Assembly (NCBI RefSeq): GCF_949287625.1
Contig: NZ_CASEGO010000104.1
Coordinates: forward strand, 1-19,519
Direction of reading: 5' to 3'
DNA from: an uncultured Brachyspira sp.
Lineage (GTDB): Bacteria; Spirochaetota; Brachyspiria; Brachyspirales; Brachyspiraceae
Length of the DNA stretch: 19,519 nt
The translations under genes were made by a program, and so were the position numbers. Below, one piece after another: positions 1 through 6,641 of the stretch. The notes under the pieces are model-generated. The model saw nothing but the letters and a program-made list of their open reading frames with translations. It had not been told where the DNA came from and searched no databases. Position 1 is the first letter of the stretch. Each line of letters starts with the position of its first letter.

Positions 1-235
1 TAAAATAAAACAGTATTTTTTATAATAAAATATTTTATGATATATAAATTATTTTTAGTATATTATAACTCTTTATTTATATCAATATTCTTAAAAATAA
101 TATTTTATAATACTTAAGAGTATCATAAAATTATAAAAAATAGATAAAAAAGTATTATTTATTATATTCTTATTGTTTGAATATGAATAATATATTTATT
201 ATAATTAAGCTATATATAAAAATATTGGAGTTAAT
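1..235. other. AT-rich non-coding stretch with one hairpin
   Basis: No coding region is visible. Positions 102-114 and 119-131 form an inverted repeat (12 of 13 positions pair, four-base TAAG loop). No T-run follows on the plus strand, but on the minus strand the hairpin is followed by a T-rich stretch. It could be the end of something outside the window or simply AT-rich structure. Confidence 0.4.
177..205 (+). promoter_or_regulatory. Probable promoter of the decayed amidotransferase/permease block
   Basis: TTGAAT (177-182) and TATAAT (200-205) are separated by 17 bases. A GGAG ribosome-binding site at 227-230 follows, then an ATG at 236. The promoter and start region appear intact although the gene behind them is broken. 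Confidence 0.4.
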
Positions 236-690
236 ATGAAACCTATAATATGAATAAGCGGAAGTATTTTAAGTAACGATAATGACGGAGTTTTGTTGTC
301 GGGCGGGTATGATGTTGATCCTATTTACTGGTGTGAAGAGATTCATTCCTAATTAGGCAGAATATTTCCAAGAAGAGATAATTATGAATTAAAGATAGTT
401 AAATATGCTTTATAAATGAAGAAACCTATACTTGATATATGTATGTGCTGTCATATTATTAATATTGCTTTTGGAGGAAGTTTGTATAAGGATTTATCTC
501 TTATAGATAATTGCTATATAAAACATTCTCAAAGTGCCAAATCTTATGAAGCTGTCATAGTATAATAACCAAAGAAGGAAGCATTATAAGATATATAGCA
601 ATAGTAGATGAAGAGTATAATGGTTAATTCTTTTCACCATTTAGCTATAAAATATTCAGGTTTTGAATCAATAGGTGCTGCGGCGGGAGG
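236..690 (+). pseudogene. Decayed peptidase C26-type class I glutamine amidotransferase
   Basis: Starting at ATG 236 (GGAG eight bases or less upstream), the reading frame gives MKPII, a stop, then ISGS, which matches the usual start of gamma-glutamyl-GABA hydrolase-like (PuuD/peptidase C26) proteins where a glycine would stand at the stop. A stretch of roughly 50 residues is then missing. The frame resumes with a DGVLLSGGYDVDP block and an RRDNYELKIVKYAL block, and a nucleophile-elbow region that reads ILDICMCCHIINIAFGG. The usual ICxG nucleophile context is altered. A C-terminal VNSFHHLAIK block with the catalytic-His type motif is found in another frame near 620-655. Stops are seen at 251, 350, 413 and around 561-566. 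The protein cannot be made intact. Family assignment is by motif recognition only. Confidence 0.7.
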
Positions 691-698
691 TAATGTAT

Positions 699-1338
699 AA
701 TACTAAAAAGAATATACCTTTGGCTACATATGTATAGTTTTAATATTGGCAGCTATAATATATATACCTATACGGGTAAATAGTATAGGTATATTAGAGC
801 TTTTCTTACTAGAACAAGTATTCCAGTTGCAATAGCAGCATAAAAGTTTTTAGGAAAATGGGCTGGTGCTGTGATAACAGCAGGTACTTTAATATCTATA
901 TTGGTATAAATATAGCTTCTTCATTTTTGACTCCGCGTGCTGGTGTTGCTATGTCAGATGAGCATCAGCTTCCAAGTATAATTTCAAAAAGAAATTCAAA
1001 AGATGTTCCTTATGTAGCAGTAATAATATCAGTAGTATTAACAGCTTTAGTAACATTAACAGGAAGTTTTACTACATTAGCAGCTATAAGCGTAGTATCA
1101 CGTCTTGCTCAATATATACCAACATGTTTGGCAGTTTCCAGTAATGAGGAAGAAAGCCCCTAATATGGAAAGAGGTTTTGTACTTCCTTTTGGTCCAGTT
1201 ATACCAATAGTTGCTACAGTTGTTAGTTTGTGGTTATTATCACAGTCAGATTTGAAAAAAATAATATTTGGTTTGGGCGGTTTGGTTATAGGAGCTATAG
1301 TATATTTTATAATGAAAATGTCAAATAAAAAATCATAA
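699..1338 (+). pseudogene. Decayed APC-superfamily amino-acid permease (C-terminal half)
   Basis: The remnant begins abruptly at an NTKKNIP block that normally sits mid-protein in YfnA/APC permeases, so the N-terminal membrane half is gone. Stops interrupt the next ~140 bases. From ~806 the frame reads TSIPVAIAA, a TAA at 841, then KFLGKWAGAVITAGTLISIL. A one-base loss at 903-905 shifts it into GINIASSFLTPR, a typical permease core motif. A one-T gain in the T run at 1135-1137 shifts it again, into PVMRKKAPNMERGFVLPFG and two terminal hydrophobic segments ending at TAA 1338. It directly abuts the amidotransferase remnant, which suggests one deletion removed the end of the first gene and the start of the second. 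Open pieces at 858-1163 and 1105-1338 are fragments of this one gene. Confidence 0.75.
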
Positions 1339-1349
1339 AAAATGTACTG

Positions 1350-1403
1350 ATTACGGTATATAATCCTGTTTTTTAGTGTTTAAAAGCAGTTATATACCGT
1401 AAT
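1350..1403. repeat. Perfect 14-bp inverted repeat upstream of grdX
   Basis: ATTACGGTATATAA (1350-1363) is perfectly complementary to 1390-1403. Inside, CTG-TTTT and AAAAGCAG can extend the pairing with one bulge. No T-run follows the 3' arm, so a standard terminator is unlikely. It could be an mRNA hairpin at the end of the decayed permease gene or an operator in front of the grd cluster. Confidence 0.6.
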
Positions 1404-1473
1404 ATTATATATAGTAATACGTTGTTTTATTTTAATATTTTTTAAAAAAATTAAATATTATTTAAATAATATC

Positions 1474-1501
1474 TTGACAAATATTTAAAATAATATAGCA
1501 T
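1474..1501 (+). promoter_or_regulatory. Possible grdX-trxB promoter
   Basis: A perfect -35 TTGACA lies at 1474-1479. The best-spaced -10 is weak: TAGCAT at 1496-1501 (16-base spacer), with TAATAT at 1491 being too close. If this -10 is used, transcription would begin only a few bases before the grdX ATG at 1513. Confidence 0.4.
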
Positions 1502-1512
1502 AGACATGTAAT

Positions 1513-1908
1513 ATGAGTATGAGTGTTAATAAAAAAAATATTTTAATAACAAATAATCCCAGATTTAAAGAGGTGAATAGCTCTAACATACAGATTTTTT
1601 ATTTGCCAGATTTAGATTTTATGGGAATACTTTATAAGGCTAGAGATTACATACATTTGTGCTATAAACTCTTAACTCACCCAATAGTAAGCAGTATAAA
1701 GCCTTATGAGACTCCATATAAAAGTATAGCTCTTTCCGATAATAATGGCGTTCTTGATTTGGAGTCATTAGAACTAATAGAGAATTCTATAGCATTGACT
1801 AAGAATTTTTTAGATAAGCCTAGAAGAAAACTTACTGAATCTATAGACGAGGACTTTAAGTTGATAGATTATAAACTTGTTGTCGGAGCTATAGAGAGTA
1901 TTTTATAA
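1513..1908 (+). CDS. grdX: GrdX family protein of the glycine reductase cluster
   Basis: This 131-residue protein matches the GrdX family, which accompanies glycine/betaine/sarcosine reductase genes and has no established biochemical function. Recognisable blocks are ILITNNP near residue 10, ARDYIHLCYKLLTHP around 43-57, a following KPYETPYKS segment, and LDLESLELIENSI in the centre. No signal peptide or membrane segment is seen, so it is probably cytosolic. It is the first gene of the grd cluster, with trxB starting 24 bases after its stop. No Shine-Dalgarno sequence precedes ATG 1513 or the alternative ATG 1519, unlike nearly every other gene here. Together with the close upstream promoter-like sequence this could mean a leaderless or near-leaderless message. 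Confidence 0.85.
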   Translation: MSMSVNKKNILITNNPRFKEVNSSNIQIFYLPDLDFMGILYKARDYIHLCYKLLTHPIVSSIKPYETPYKSIALSDNNGVLDLESLELIENSIALTKNFLDKPRRKLTESIDEDFKLIDYKLVVGAIESIL

Positions 1909-1932
1909 TAGGAATTTGTAAGGAGATTATAG

Positions 1933-2892
1933 ATGAGTAATTTATATGATTGTATTATAATAGGCGGCGGTCCATCTGGTTTGGCTGCTGGTATATATTC
2001 TGCCAGAGCTAGATTAAAAACAGTTCTTTTTGAAAAAGGAAGTTTCGGCGGTCAAATTAGTATAACTGATGAAATAGCTAACTATCCAGGTTTTTATGAA
2101 GAGTCAGAAGAGGGAAGACATCCTAAACATCTCATTAATAAAATGATAGAACAGGCTAAAAAATTCGGTGCTGAAATAGAACATAAAGAAGTTACAGATG
2201 TTAAGTTGGATGGAAAAATTAAAGAAGTAACATTATCTGACGGAACTGTTTATCAATCTAAAGTAGTTATAATAGCTACAGGTGCTCAGCCTAGAAAATT
2301 GGGTTGTAAAGGTGAAGTGGAGTACACAGGTAAAGGAGTTTCTTACTGTGCTACTTGTGATGCTAATTTCTTTGAAGGTATGGAAGTTTTCTGCGTTGGA
2401 GGAGGCGATACAGCTGTAGAAGAAGCTATGTATTTGTCTAAATTTGCTAGAAAAGTAACACTTATAGTAAGAAAAGATTATGTACGCTGTGCTAATTCTA
2501 TCGAAGAAAAAGCTAAAGCAAATCCAAAAATTGAAATAAAATTTAGAACAGAACTTTTAGAACTTAAAGGTGATGGAATAGTTGAATCTGCTGTATTCTT
2601 AAATAATGAAACAGGCGAAAAATATGAATATAAAGCAGATGAAGAAGATGGAACATTCGGCGTATTTATCTTTGTTGGTTATGTTCCTTTAACAAAATTG
2701 TTTGAAGGTAAAGTAGCTATGCAGGACGGATATATTCTTACAGATGAAGAGATGAAAACAAATGTTGAGGGTGTATTTGCCTGTGGCGATTTAAGACCAA
2801 AAATGTTAAAACAGGTTATTACAGCTACAGCAGACGGAGCAATAGCAGCTATTTCAGCAAATAAATATATAGAAGAAAAATTTACTGAATAA
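1933..2892 (+). CDS. trxB: Thioredoxin reductase (glycine reductase electron supply)
   Basis: This 319-residue flavoprotein reduces thioredoxin with NAD(P)H. In grd clusters it supplies the electrons that re-reduce the selenoproteins. The FAD-binding GGGPSG motif is at residues 11-16, the redox pair CATC at 139-142, and the second dinucleotide motif GGGDTAVEEA at 156-165. The C-terminal FAD motif VFACGDLRP lies near 281-289 with the KQVITATADGAIAA helix following. The segment that is usually HRRxxxR in NADPH-dependent enzymes reads VRKDYVR (179-185), so the first basic positions are altered while positive charge is kept. Length is normal for the family. The start has GGAGATTATAG upstream. No thioredoxin gene follows it, although trxA often does in clostridial grd clusters. 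Confidence 0.92.
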   Translation: MSNLYDCIIIGGGPSGLAAGIYSARARLKTVLFEKGSFGGQISITDEIANYPGFYEESEEGRHPKHLINKMIEQAKKFGAEIEHKEVTDVKLDGKIKEVTLSDGTVYQSKVVIIATGAQPRKLGCKGEVEYTGKGVSYCATCDANFFEGMEVFCVGGGDTAVEEAMYLSKFARKVTLIVRKDYVRCANSIEEKAKANPKIEIKFRTELLELKGDGIVESAVFLNNETGEKYEYKADEEDGTFGVFIFVGYVPLTKLFEGKVAMQDGYILTDEEMKTNVEGVFACGDLRPKMLKQVITATADGAIAAISANKYIEEKFTE

Positions 2893-2916
2893 AATTTAAA
2901 AAAATAGTAAAAAATG

Positions 2917-2945
2917 TTGACAATAATAAAAAAAATTGTTATATT
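2917..2945 (+). promoter_or_regulatory. Strong promoter of the grdE leader
   Basis: TTGACA (2917-2922), a 17-base spacer and TATATT (2940-2945) make a near-consensus housekeeping promoter, starting 25 bases after the trxB stop. Transcription should start around 2952, giving a leader of about 275 bases before grdE or a ~220-base RNA ending at the terminator at 3129-3174. Confidence 0.65.
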
Positions 2946-2984
2946 ATATAGTGTAAATAAAAATATTAAAAAGGATATATGTTA

Positions 2985-3179
2985 ATGAGATTTAATAGCT
3001 GAGTAAATAATTTATCTTGCGGTGCAATGAATAATGTATTCTATAATTCTATTGTTGAATTATATGGTTTGCAAACAGTAAATTTCTCAGGGATTAAATT
3101 TTATGCATGTTCTTTATTGTGTGATTTCAAGAGCGGAATATATTTTATAAAAAAGTATATTTTGCTCTTTTTTTGTTGA
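2985..3179 (+). CDS. Putative selenocysteine-containing leader ORF
   Basis: AAGGAT (2971-2976) lies eight bases before ATG 2985, the same SD and spacing as tsf in this window (ATG 2979 is a less well-spaced alternative). The peptide reads MRFNS, then UGA at 3000-3002, then VNNLSCGAMNN and on to UGA 3177-3179, 64 residues if the first UGA is decoded as Sec. The 11-mer TTGCGGTGCAA begins 17 bases after the T of that UGA, exactly as in grdB and grdH. The full ORF spans the intrinsic terminator at 3129-3174 and ends five bases after it. The peptide beyond CGA resembles no family I recognise and is low-complexity and Phe/Ile-rich near its end. It is therefore more likely a regulatory leader than an enzyme. 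Caution: no other gene in this window ends in UGA, so the 3' part may not be a real coding region. Confidence 0.45.
3003..3035 (+). promoter_or_regulatory. SECIS-like hairpin in the grdE leader
   Basis: UUGC (3017-3020) pairs with GCAA (3024-3027) around a GGU loop. With U3028 bulged, C3016-G3029 and U3015-A3030 extend the stem. After a 2x2 internal loop, three more A-U pairs (3010-3012 with 3033-3035) are possible. A bulged U next to a GGU-containing apical loop is the kind of feature SelB recognises in E. coli SECIS elements (family knowledge). The 11-base core and its distance from the UGA are identical to those in grdB and grdH. Confidence 0.65.
3038..3068 (+). promoter_or_regulatory. Internal leader hairpin
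   Basis: UAUAAUUC (3042-3049) pairs perfectly with GAAUUAUA (3057-3064) around a seven-base loop. After one mismatch, three more pairs (two of them G-U) extend the stem. It lies between the SECIS-like hairpin and the terminator and would form only when no ribosome covers it. A 10-base palindrome GTTTGCAAAC follows at 3067-3076. Confidence 0.5.
3129..3174 (+). terminator. Intrinsic terminator inside the grdE leader
   Basis: An 18-bp stem (3129-3146 with 3152-3169, including G-U pairs) closes a five-base loop. A run of seven T (3168-3174) follows. It stands 56 bases before the grdE ATG and after a strong promoter, so it either ends a small RNA or attenuates the grdE operon. Confidence 0.8.
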
Positions 3180-3185
3180 TATAAT
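3177..3185 (+). promoter_or_regulatory. Possible extended -10 promoter directly before grdE
   Basis: TGA-TATAAT (3177-3185) fits the extended -10 pattern TGnTATAAT. No good -35 is seen at the right distance upstream. If active, it would start grdE transcripts near 3192, bypassing the leader terminator. AT-rich background makes chance matches common. Confidence 0.35.
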
Positions 3186-3229
3186 TATATGTACATATTT
3201 TATATAAAAAATAAAAAAAAGGAGACTAT

Positions 3230-4516
3230 ATGAAGTTAGAGATAGGCGAGATTTATATTAAAGATATAAAACTTGACAAAATTTCAAAAGTCGAGAATGG
3301 TGTACTCTATGTAAATGTAGACGAGGTTACAAAAATAGTACTTGAAGATGACAAGTTAAAAAGTGTAACAGTTGATGTGGCTCATCCTGGAGAATCAGTA
3401 CGTATTACTCCAGTAAAAGATGTAATTGAACCTAGAGTAAAAGTTGACGGAAGAGGCGGTGTATTCCCAGGTATGATATCTAAAGTAGATACAGTTGGAG
3501 AAGGTAAAACTCATGTATTAAAAGGTGCAGCTGTAGTTACTTGCGGTAAAATAGTTGGTTTCCAAGAAGGTATTATTGATATGACAGGACCTGGAGCTGA
3601 TTATACACCATTCTCTAAACTTAATAATTTATGTTTGCTTATAGAGCCAATAGAGCCTATAGAAAAACATGATTATGAAGCTGCAGTAAGAGGAGCAGGT
3701 TTAAGAGTAGCTGCTTATTTAGGAAAATTAGCTAAAGATTTAAAACCTGATAATACTTACAGTTATGAGACTAAACCTATATTTGAACAAGCAGCAATGT
3801 ACCCTAATTTACCAAAAGTAGGATATATATATATGCTTCAAACACAAGGTTTGTTACATGATACTTATGTTTATGGTGTAGATGCTAAAAAAATAGTTCC
3901 AACATTTATTTATCCAACAGAAGTAATGGATGGTGCTATAGTAAGCGGTAACTGTGTATCAGCTTGTGATAAAAATACAACTTATCACCATTTGAATAAC
4001 CCAGTAATCAGAGCTTTATATGAAAAACATGGTAAAGATATTAACTTTATGGGTGTTATAATAACAAATGAAAATGTATTCTTAGCTGATAAAATGCGTT
4101 CATCAGATTGGTCATCAAAATTAGCTAAATACTTTGGATTAGATGCCGTAATCATTTCAGAAGAAGGATTTGGTAACCCAGATGCTGACTTGATAATGAA
4201 CTGTAAAAAAGCAGAAGCATTCGGTATTAAAACTTGTATCATAACAGATGAATATGCTGGAAGAGACGGAGCATCACAATCTTTGGCAGATTCAGATGTA
4301 TCAGCAAATGCTGTAGTAACAGCAGGTAATGCTAATGTAGTTATTAATTTACCAAAAATGGATAAAGTAATAGGTATGTTAGATTATACAGATAAAATAG
4401 CAGGCGGATTTGACGGATCATTAAAACCAGATGGTTCTATTGAGGCAGAAATACAAGTTGTCACAGGTGCTACAAATGAATTAGGTTTTAATAAATTTAG
4501 TGCTACAGGACTATAA
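3230..4516 (+). CDS. grdE: Glycine reductase protein B, GrdE proprotein
   Basis: GrdE is the substrate-binding subunit of glycine-specific protein B. In the family, a proprotein of this size is cleaved autocatalytically at a Cys to give two subunits, the second carrying an N-terminal carbonyl (pyruvoyl) group that binds glycine. This protein has 428 residues, the normal size, with the expected Cys at position 242 in the context VSGNCVSACDKN. Other conserved blocks are VRITPVKDVIEPR (57-69), GFQEGIIDM (110-118), EEGFGNPDAD (311-320) and AGRDGASQ (343-350). AAGGAG sits just upstream of the ATG. It is first in the grdE-A-B-C-D run, 54 bases before grdA, and follows the long leader with a terminator. 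It is paralogous to the protein at 11440-12762. Confidence 0.95.
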   Translation: MKLEIGEIYIKDIKLDKISKVENGVLYVNVDEVTKIVLEDDKLKSVTVDVAHPGESVRITPVKDVIEPRVKVDGRGGVFPGMISKVDTVGEGKTHVLKGAAVVTCGKIVGFQEGIIDMTGPGADYTPFSKLNNLCLLIEPIEPIEKHDYEAAVRGAGLRVAAYLGKLAKDLKPDNTYSYETKPIFEQAAMYPNLPKVGYIYMLQTQGLLHDTYVYGVDAKKIVPTFIYPTEVMDGAIVSGNCVSACDKNTTYHHLNNPVIRALYEKHGKDINFMGVIITNENVFLADKMRSSDWSSKLAKYFGLDAVIISEEGFGNPDADLIMNCKKAEAFGIKTCIITDEYAGRDGASQSLADSDVSANAVVTAGNANVVINLPKMDKVIGMLDYTDKIAGGFDGSLKPDGSIEAEIQVVTGATNELGFNKFSATGL

Positions 4517-4570
4517 GTTTTGTAATGCTGATTTTTTAAAATATAAACAAAATTTTTTAGGAGGAAAGCC

Positions 4571-5047
4571 ATGAGTATTTTAAATGGTAAAAAAGTAATT
4601 ATCATTGGCGATAGAGACGGCATTCCTGGAGAAGCTATCAAAGCATGCGTTGAAACAGTAAATGACGCAGAAGTTTTGTTTGCTGCTACGGAGTGTTTTG
4701 TTTGAACAGCCGCAGGAGCGATGGATTTAGAGAATCAAAAGAGAATTAAAGAATTTACAGAAAAATTTGGAGGAGAAAATATAGTAGTATTATTTGGTGC
4801 TGCAGAAGCAGAAGCTACAGGTTTAGCAGCTGAAACAGTAATGATAGGCGACCCTACTTATGCTGGTGCTTTAGCTGGAGTAGAATTAGGCTTAGCAGCT
4901 TACCATGCCGTAGAACCAGAATTCAAAGAAGCAGTAGATCCTGCTGTTTATGATGAACAGGTTGGTATGGCAGAAATGACATTAAATGTAGATGAAATCA
5001 TCGCAGAAATTAAAAAAATGCGTGATGAAAACTGCAAATATTTATAA
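4571..5047 (+). CDS. grdA: Glycine reductase selenoprotein A (Sec at residue 45)
   Basis: GrdA is the small selenoprotein shared by glycine, sarcosine and betaine reductases. It takes the carboxymethyl group from protein B onto its Sec and delivers it to protein C as a thioester. The reading frame from ATG 4571 (AGGAGG upstream) passes an in-frame TGA at 4703-4705 and ends at TAA 5047, giving 158 residues. The motif is ECFVU with C42 and U45, the family's redox-active CxxU, followed by TAAGAMDLENQ, also conserved. Without Sec decoding only a 44-residue fragment would be made, and the open frame at 4721-5047 is the C-terminal part, not a separate gene. The TGA is thus a selenocysteine codon, not a frameshift or stop. 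There is only one grdA in the window, so it must serve both protein B pairs. Confidence 0.96.
4706..4730 (+). promoter_or_regulatory. Probable grdA SECIS region
   Basis: Directly after the Sec codon, CGC-AGGA-GCG can form a small hairpin (4711-4720) with weaker pairing outside it. It does not contain the TTGCGGTGCAA core of the grdB/grdH element and its loop lies nine or so bases nearer the UGA. A SECIS is required for Sec insertion in bacteria, but the exact structure here is inferred. Confidence 0.4.
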
Positions 5048-5120
5048 TAATATACTATATAAACTTATAATTTTTTGATAAAATAAAAATTCTCTAAAAA
5101 AATAAAAATCCATTGTAATT

Positions 5121-5180
5121 AAAACCAGTTTGGTTTTTAAAAAATCGGCAGCCTTATATTTAGTATTTGGTTGCCTTATT
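5121..5180 (+). promoter_or_regulatory. Two hairpins between grdA and grdB
   Basis: AAAACCA/TGGTTTT (5121-5127 with 5131-5137) forms a 7-bp stem. GGCAGCC/GGTTGCC (5147-5153 with 5169-5175) forms another with one G-U pair and a 15-base loop, followed by a mixed T/A stretch. Neither has a clean T-run, so they look more like an mRNA processing or stability element, or a partial attenuator, than a full terminator. Confidence 0.4.
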
Positions 5181-5204
5181 ATATTAAAAAATTAGGAGGC
5201 TTAA

Positions 5205-6503
5205 ATGCCACAATATAAAATAGTTCATTATATTAATCAGTTCTTCGCTAATATCGGCGGAGAGGAAAAGGCTGATATAGCTCCAGAAAAAAGAGACGGA
5301 GTTGTAGGTCCAGGTGCAGGATTACAAGGCGAATTGAAAAAAGCAGGTATTGATGCTGAAATAGTTGCTACTGTTATATGCGGTGACTCTTATTTCAATG
5401 AAAACCTAGATAAAGCTAAAGCTGAAGTATTAGAAATGATAAAAAGCTATAGCCCAGATTTAGTTATTGCTGGTCCTGCTTTCAATGCAGGACGTTATGG
5501 TACAGCTTGCGGTACTGTTTCTAAAATGGTACAAGACGAGTTAAAAATCCCAGCTGTTACTGGTATGTATGTTGAAAATCCAGGTGCAGATATGTTTAAG
5601 AAAGATGTTTATATCGTTTCTACTAAAGATTCTGCTGCAGGTATGAGAGATGCTTTGCCAGTTATAGCTAAATTAGCTTCTAAACTTCTTAAAAAAGAAG
5701 AAATCGGAACTCCAGATGCTGAAGGCTATATTCCAAGAGGAATACGTAAAGCATTATTCAGAGATAAAATCGGTGCTGAAAGAGCTGTTGATATGCTTAT
5801 ACAAAAACTTAAAGGTGAAGCATTTACTACAGAATATCCAATGCCGGACTTTGACAGAGTAACTCCTGGTGAAGCTGTTAAAGATATTACTAAAGCTAAA
5901 ATAGCATTAGTAACAAGTGGTGGTATAGTACCATCAGGAAATCCAGACCATATAGAATCTTCTTCTGCTTCTAAATATGGAAGATATTCTATAGATGATA
6001 TGGCGGAAACTGCACACGGCGGTTATGACCCTACTTATGCTAACCAAGATCCTAACAGAGTATTACCTGTTGATGTATTAAAAGAGATACAAAAAGAAGG
6101 AAAAATAGGAGAGCTTTATCCTTATTACTATACTACAGTTGGTAATGGTACTTCAGTTAAAAATTCTAAAGCGTTTGCCACTGAATTTGCTCAGACTTTA
6201 GTTAAAGATGGAGTTCAGGCTGTTATATTAACATCAACCTGAGGAACTTGTACTCGTTGCGGTGCAACGATGGTTAAAGCAATAGAAGCTACTGGAATAC
6301 CTGTAGTTCATATTTGTACTATTGTTCCTATATCTTTAACAGTTGGTGCTAACAGAATAGTTCCGGCAGTTGCTATACCTCATCCATTAGGCGATCCTAA
6401 TATGTCTAAAGAAGATGAGAAAAAATTAAGACGTGCATTGGTTGAGAAAGCATTAAAAGCTTTAACAACTCCTGTAGATACACAAACAGTTTTTGAAGAT
6501 TAA
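5205..6503 (+). CDS. grdB: Glycine reductase selenoprotein B, GrdB (Sec at residue 346)
   Basis: GrdB is the selenocysteine subunit of glycine-specific protein B and attacks the alpha-carbon of the bound substrate. From ATG 5205 (AGGAGG upstream) the frame crosses TGA 6240-6242 and stops at TAA 6503, 432 residues. Sec346 lies in UGTCTRC, so C349 and C352 follow it in the family's UxxCxxC arrangement. The N-terminal half has the conserved YINQFFANIGGEE start (residues ~9-21) and a GPAFNAGRYG block. VTSGGIVPSGNPD precedes the Sec domain, and VGANRIVPAVAIPHPLGDP follows it. The downstream open frame at 6270-6503 is the C-terminus of this gene. The protein is paralogous to the one at 12774-14096. 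It pairs with GrdE. Confidence 0.96.
6243..6275 (+). promoter_or_regulatory. grdB SECIS element
   Basis: GUUGC (6256-6260) and GCAAC (6264-6268) enclose a GGU loop, with C-G and U-A pairs continuing outward and an unpaired U on the 3' side. The hairpin lies immediately after the Sec codon. The 33 bases from TGA 6240 to 6272 are identical to those at the Sec codon of the paralogue at 13827-13859. Confidence 0.8.
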
Positions 6504-6556
6504 TTTGAAAATTTAAAATATTTATATATACTATTATATATAAATAAAGAAATAAA

Positions 6557-6595
6557 GGGGGAGTACAAATATTTAATTATACTTGTATGTCCCCC
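6557..6595 (+). promoter_or_regulatory. Strong GC-clamped hairpin between grdB and grdC
   Basis: GGGGGA (6557-6562) pairs with TCCCCC (6590-6595). Inside, with a bulged G6589, eight further pairs (one A-C mismatch) close a short loop. The sequence after it (ATTATTTCATTT) is only moderately T-rich. It could be a partial terminator that lowers grdCD relative to grdEAB, or a 3' stabiliser of a processed message. Confidence 0.5.
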
Positions 6596-6641
6596 ATTAT
6601 TTCATTTACTAAATAAAAAATAAATATTGGAGATTTAAAAG

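Noticed and set aside
251..253. In-frame TGA at codon 6 of the amidotransferase remnant, read as another selenocysteine codon
   Set aside because: Family members have Gly at this place (one-base GGA to TGA change), there is no TTGCGGTGCAA-like hairpin at the right offset, and several TAA stops and a large deletion follow.
858..1338. Two short open frames as independent small membrane proteins
   Set aside because: Their translations join into one permease C-terminal half when single-base shifts at 903-905 and 1135-1137 are corrected, so they are pseudogene pieces.
2985..3179. Leader ORF as a thioredoxin or thioredoxin remnant
   Set aside because: A trxA gene would be expected here by synteny, but no WCxPC-like motif or thioredoxin strand pattern is seen in any frame.
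2946..3229. Glycine riboswitch in the grdE leader
   Set aside because: A glycine sensor would make sense here, but I could not find the conserved tandem aptamer cores; the visible elements are a UGA, a SECIS-like hairpin and a terminator.
6270..6503. Separate small gene after grdB
   Set aside because: It is the in-frame continuation of grdB past a Sec codon; the same applies to 4721-5047 (grdA) and 13857-14096 (grdH).
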